In this document: piece after piece, positions 5,354 through 7,088 of the stretch
Position numbering within the stretch: the stretch's first letter is position 1
How the letters are laid out: each line of letters begins with the position of its first letter
Assembly (NCBI GenBank): GCA_019307165.1
Contig: JAFDKD010000375.1
Span: forward strand, 1-7,088
Direction: 5' to 3'
Length of the DNA: 7,088 bases
From: Deltaproteobacteria bacterium
Lineage (GTDB): Bacteria > Desulfobacterota > DSM-4660 > Desulfatiglandales > Desulfatiglandaceae
Program-made: the position numbers and the translations under genes
The notes under the pieces: model-generated
Seen by the model: only the letters and a program-made list of their open reading frames with translations
Told to the model about the DNA's origin: nothing
The model's database searches: none

Positions 5354-6402
5354 TATTTGCCTCCCCCTGCCGTCCCCAGGTTGAGTAACGGGAGAAGATT
5401 CTTCTGTTCCGAATCCACGATGTATTTTTTCCCCAGTTTCGGGAAGATATCGTGCATGGTCTCCAGGTAGAGGCGTCTTCGGGTGACGTCCGTCGCTTTA
5501 CTGTATTCTTCAAACAGATCAAGAAACCTTGCCGCGTCCCCCTTGGCGCGATTGACCCTGCCGAGGGCATAGCCTTCGGCCGCCTTGATGGTCTTTTCCG
5601 CCTGCCCCCTGGCTGCAGGGATGATTTTATTGTATTGTTCCCTGGCCTGATAGATGACCTTTTCTTTTTCCTGGGTGGCCTGATTTACCTCGTTGAAGGA
5701 CGGCTGCACCGGCTCGGGGACATTGGTCCGTTTCATCTCGATGGTGCTGACCCTGATGCCCGTTTCCGCTTCATCCAGTTCCTTCTGCAGCGCCTCTTTC
5801 GCGGCGGAGGCAATTTCCTCACGCTTGCTGATGACTTCATTGATGCTTCTGTCCCCCACCACAAGGCGCATGGACGATTCGGACAGGTCCCTCAGGGTTG
5901 ACCTTACGTTATGGACCTTGAAGAGGAATTTAAACGGGTCGTTGATCCGATACTGGACGATCCAGGGAACCACGGCCACGTTCAGGTCTCCGGTCAGCAT
6001 CAACGCTTCGCTCCGATACGCGGAGCTGCTGGCGTAACGCGTCCGGACGCCGGCCTCCAGGGTCCTGAACCCGAACTCCTCCTTGAACACGAATCTGACC
6101 TTGACCTTGCGTACGGTTTCAATGCCCCGCGGCAGCTTGAAATTGAGGCCCGGCGATGTGGTCCTGGTAAATTTACCGAATCGCTGAACCACGCCCACCT
6201 CATCGACCGCCACCGTGTAAAGACAGCTGGCGCCGATAAAAAACAAGGCCACCAGGGCCACGACGATCCATGCGCCTCCCGGGAACTTGCCCTTTAACCC
6301 CTTGATTCTTTCAAGGATTTCATCCATCCCGGGGGGGGCGCCGGAACCACCGCCCGAGGGCCCTTTCTTCTGCTGTTGCAGCTTATCCCAATCCCACGCC
6401 AT
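5353..6402 (-). CDS. hflK: SPFH/prohibitin-family membrane protein HflK (FtsH modulator)
   Basis: Partner of HflC in the FtsH-regulating complex. The 349-residue product has a short Gly/Pro-rich cytoplasmic N-terminus that opens MAWDWDKLQQQKKG, one membrane segment at about 43-63 (AWIVVALVALFFIGASCLYTV) and a periplasmic SPFH domain from 64 (VAVDEVGVVQRFGKF at 64-78). TSPGLNFKLP (82-91) and the later stretches MKRTNVPEPVQPSFNEVNQA (223-242) and EKEKVIYQAREQYNKIIPAA (245-264) are characteristic of HflK. So are KGDAARFLDLFEEY (287-300) and VTRRRLYLETM (306-316). The C-terminus is Gly-rich (TAGGGK) without the long Pro/Gln-rich tail of some homologues. ATG 6402 is preceded by GGAG (6412-6415) with 9 nt spacing. 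It is the first gene of the hflK-hflC operon; the promoter region lies at about 6430-6470, upstream of this start. Confidence 0.96.
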   Translation of the reverse strand: MAWDWDKLQQQKKGPSGGGSGAPPGMDEILERIKGLKGKFPGGAWIVVALVALFFIGASCLYTVAVDEVGVVQRFGKFTRTTSPGLNFKLPRGIETVRKVKVRFVFKEEFGFRTLEAGVRTRYASSSAYRSEALMLTGDLNVAVVPWIVQYRINDPFKFLFKVHNVRSTLRDLSESSMRLVVGDRSINEVISKREEIASAAKEALQKELDEAETGIRVSTIEMKRTNVPEPVQPSFNEVNQATQEKEKVIYQAREQYNKIIPAARGQAEKTIKAAEGYALGRVNRAKGDAARFLDLFEEYSKATDVTRRRLYLETMHDIFPKLGKKYIVDSEQKNLLPLLNLGTAGGGK

Positions 6403-6435
6403 AGTTTAATTCTCCATAGTTTTATGATAAAAAAC

Positions 6436-6443
6436 AGTATAAT
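6436..6443. promoter_or_regulatory. Possible overlapping -10 elements in the hflK / DUF721 divergent region
   Basis: On the plus strand 6438-6443 reads TATAAT, a perfect -10 box; on the minus strand 6436-6441 reads TATACT, five of six. The minus-strand box would start hflK mRNA about 27 nt before its ATG, leaving room for the ribosome site. Neither has a good -35 at 16-18 bp (the minus-strand TTGACG at 6455-6460 is only 13 bp away), so these are tentative. Confidence 0.35.
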
Positions 6444-6471
6444 TTTACAAATACCGTCAAAAGGGTGCCGG

Positions 6472-6498
6472 GTCAAGAAATATCGTGATATTCTTGAC
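6472..6498. promoter_or_regulatory. 27-bp near-perfect palindrome between hflK and the DUF721 gene, possible operator
   Basis: GTCAAGAAATATC (6472-6484) and GATATTCTTGAC (6487-6498) are inverted copies, with 12 of 12 matched positions if one extra A in the left arm is looped out, around a central GT. The arms end in TTGAC on both strands; the right one, TTGACA (6494-6499), is a perfect -35 hexamer, with TAAGGT 17 bp downstream (6517-6522) as a poor -10. The symmetry and position between divergent genes suit a dimeric regulator site, or an RNA hairpin in the leader of the plus-strand gene. No U-run follows, so it is not a terminator. Confidence 0.45.
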
Positions 6499-6528
6499 AT
6501 TGCATCGCCGCATTTCTAAGGTGCTGCC

Positions 6529-6843
6529 ATGGGGCGAAAACAGGACAATCTGACGCCGCTCAAGGACGTGATCTCATGTCTTTTTCAGGAAGGCAACCTT
6601 CCTTTCAACCCGGATGATGCCAGGATCTGGGAAGTCTGGGAAGATGCGGTCGGCGAAGCCATTGCCGGACATGCCCGTCCGGCATGGATCAAGCAGGGCA
6701 ATTTGCGGGTTGAAGTCGTGGAACCCATCTGGCTTCAGGAACTCGCTTACATGGAAGAAGACATCCGAGCTAAGGTCAATCTCAAGATGGGCCGGTGCGC
6801 GGTGGAGAAAATCGAGTTCAAGCTTGGCAGCGGGGAGAAATAG
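6529..6843 (+). CDS. DUF721 (DciA-like) protein
   Basis: The 104-residue product fits the short DUF721 domain: an N-terminal helix LTPLKDVISCLFQEG (8-22), then WEVWEDAVGEAIAGHARP (34-51), the W-x2-VG-x2-IA-x2-(A/S)-x-P core, then GNLRVEVVEPIWLQEL (57-72) with the strongly conserved V-x-SP-x-W-like strand, and a final KIEFKLGSG strand (94-102). Related DciA proteins load or recruit the replicative helicase DnaB in bacteria lacking DnaC/DnaI; whether this short form does so is inferred. ATG 6529 has AAGGTG at 6518-6523, 5 nt upstream. It is transcribed away from hflK and seems to be monocistronic within this window. No terminator is evident after TAG 6841-6843; heptamer repeats begin 8 bp later. 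Confidence 0.82.
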   Translation: MGRKQDNLTPLKDVISCLFQEGNLPFNPDDARIWEVWEDAVGEAIAGHARPAWIKQGNLRVEVVEPIWLQELAYMEEDIRAKVNLKMGRCAVEKIEFKLGSGEK

Positions 6844-6850
6844 AAGACGG

Positions 6851-6885
6851 ATTGCGCGTTGCAGGTTGCGAGTTACGGGTTAAAA
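6851..6885. repeat. Degenerate heptamer block (GTTGCGR-like)
   Basis: Five 7-bp units in register: ATTGCGC, GTTGCAG, GTTGCGA, GTTACGG, GTTAAAA. TT at positions 2-3 is invariant. It starts 8 bp after the DUF721 stop codon. Confidence 0.65.
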
Positions 6886-6891
6886 AGAGAC

Positions 6892-6926
6892 ATTGAAAAT
6901 TGAAGATTGAACATTGAAAATTGGAA
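6892..6926. repeat. Heptamer block (ATTGAAN)4-5
   Basis: Units ATTGAAA, ATTGAAG, ATTGAAC, ATTGAAA and a degenerate ATTGGAA follow one another without gaps. Only the seventh base varies in the first four. The block is 6 bp after the neighbouring GTTGCGR-like block, with the same unit length. Confidence 0.85.
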
Positions 6927-6999
6927 GAAACTTCTGATTTCCGGCGTTTTCCCGGCGGTCGTTTGTCATTTTCCTTATCTATCCTTATTAATCCAGCAA

Positions 7000-7013
7000 G
7001 TCCGCAGGCGGAC
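7000..7013. repeat. Short perfect palindrome
   Basis: GTCCGC (7000-7005) and GCGGAC (7008-7013) are perfect inverted copies around AG. With only 6 bp and no U-run it is not a terminator; it may be a fragment of a dispersed repeat. Confidence 0.4.
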
Positions 7014-7088
7014 GAGCGGGCGATTAAACAGATAATTCCGAAACACGCAAAAATATTTGAACCGCCCGTTCCCCCCCTCAGCGGCCCC

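Larger units (their letters stand above)
6844..7088. other. Gene-free right end of window
   Basis: No convincing gene is present on either strand through the right edge. The stretch contains two adjacent heptamer blocks (6851-6885 and 6892-6926) and a 14-bp palindrome (7000-7013). A 29-codon minus-strand frame (6969-6880) exists, but half of it is repeat DNA. The final bases are AT-rich, then a C-run and GC-rich end; the next gene lies outside. Confidence 0.55.

Noticed and set aside
5452..6297. Plus-strand open frames antisense to hflK
   Set aside because: No recognisable domains and fully covered by hflK.
6880..6969. 29-codon minus-strand ORF with AAGGA shortly before its ATG
   Set aside because: The ribosome site is too close to the start, and half the product is heptamer-repeat translation; no independent support.

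Overview
The window looks like ordinary chromosome from a Gram-negative, lipopolysaccharide-making bacterium with moderately high GC. The best guess is a member of the Desulfobacterota (old 'Deltaproteobacteria'). That guess rests on overall gene style, the CPDGTC...GKCSECGKP zinc-knuckle protein and the heptad-repeat intergenic DNA. It is inference, because no marker gene such as an rRNA is present.

Layout from left to right. Plus strand: the 3' end of an FmdB-type zinc-ribbon protein (3-146); a small Cys-rich zinc-ribbon protein with a repetitive acidic (EETA)n tail (238-639); queD, overlapping it by 8 nt (632-1003); a 299-bp gene-free stretch with heptamer repeats; kdsB (1303-2037); and recJ, overlapping kdsB by 11 nt (2027-3791). 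recJ is split by a frameshift whose junction also seems to lack about 40-45 nt. Minus strand: a two-ACT-domain protein (4217-3735) whose 3' end overlaps the recJ 3' end tail to tail, a spacer with two hairpins, then the hflK-hflC operon (6402-4415) with a TAATG stop/start junction. Plus strand again: a short DUF721/DciA-like gene (6529-6843), diverging from hflK across a 126-bp region that holds a 27-bp near-palindrome. The last 245 bp carry two blocks of heptamer repeats and no convincing gene.

Functionally this is mostly housekeeping. QueD acts in queuosine precursor synthesis, KdsB activates KDO for lipopolysaccharide, RecJ is a 5'-3' ssDNA exonuclease, HflK/HflC form the membrane SPFH complex that modulates FtsH, and DUF721 proteins relate to replicative helicase loading. 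The ACT protein is probably a small-ligand sensor of unknown partner. I see no phage, transposon, CRISPR, toxin-antitoxin or defence module.

The points most worth a second look are the broken recJ, the repeated 7-bp periodicity of the intergenic DNA (five separate places), the palindrome between hflK and the DUF721 gene, and the zinc-ribbon protein coupled to queD. I did not find a convincing undescribed system.
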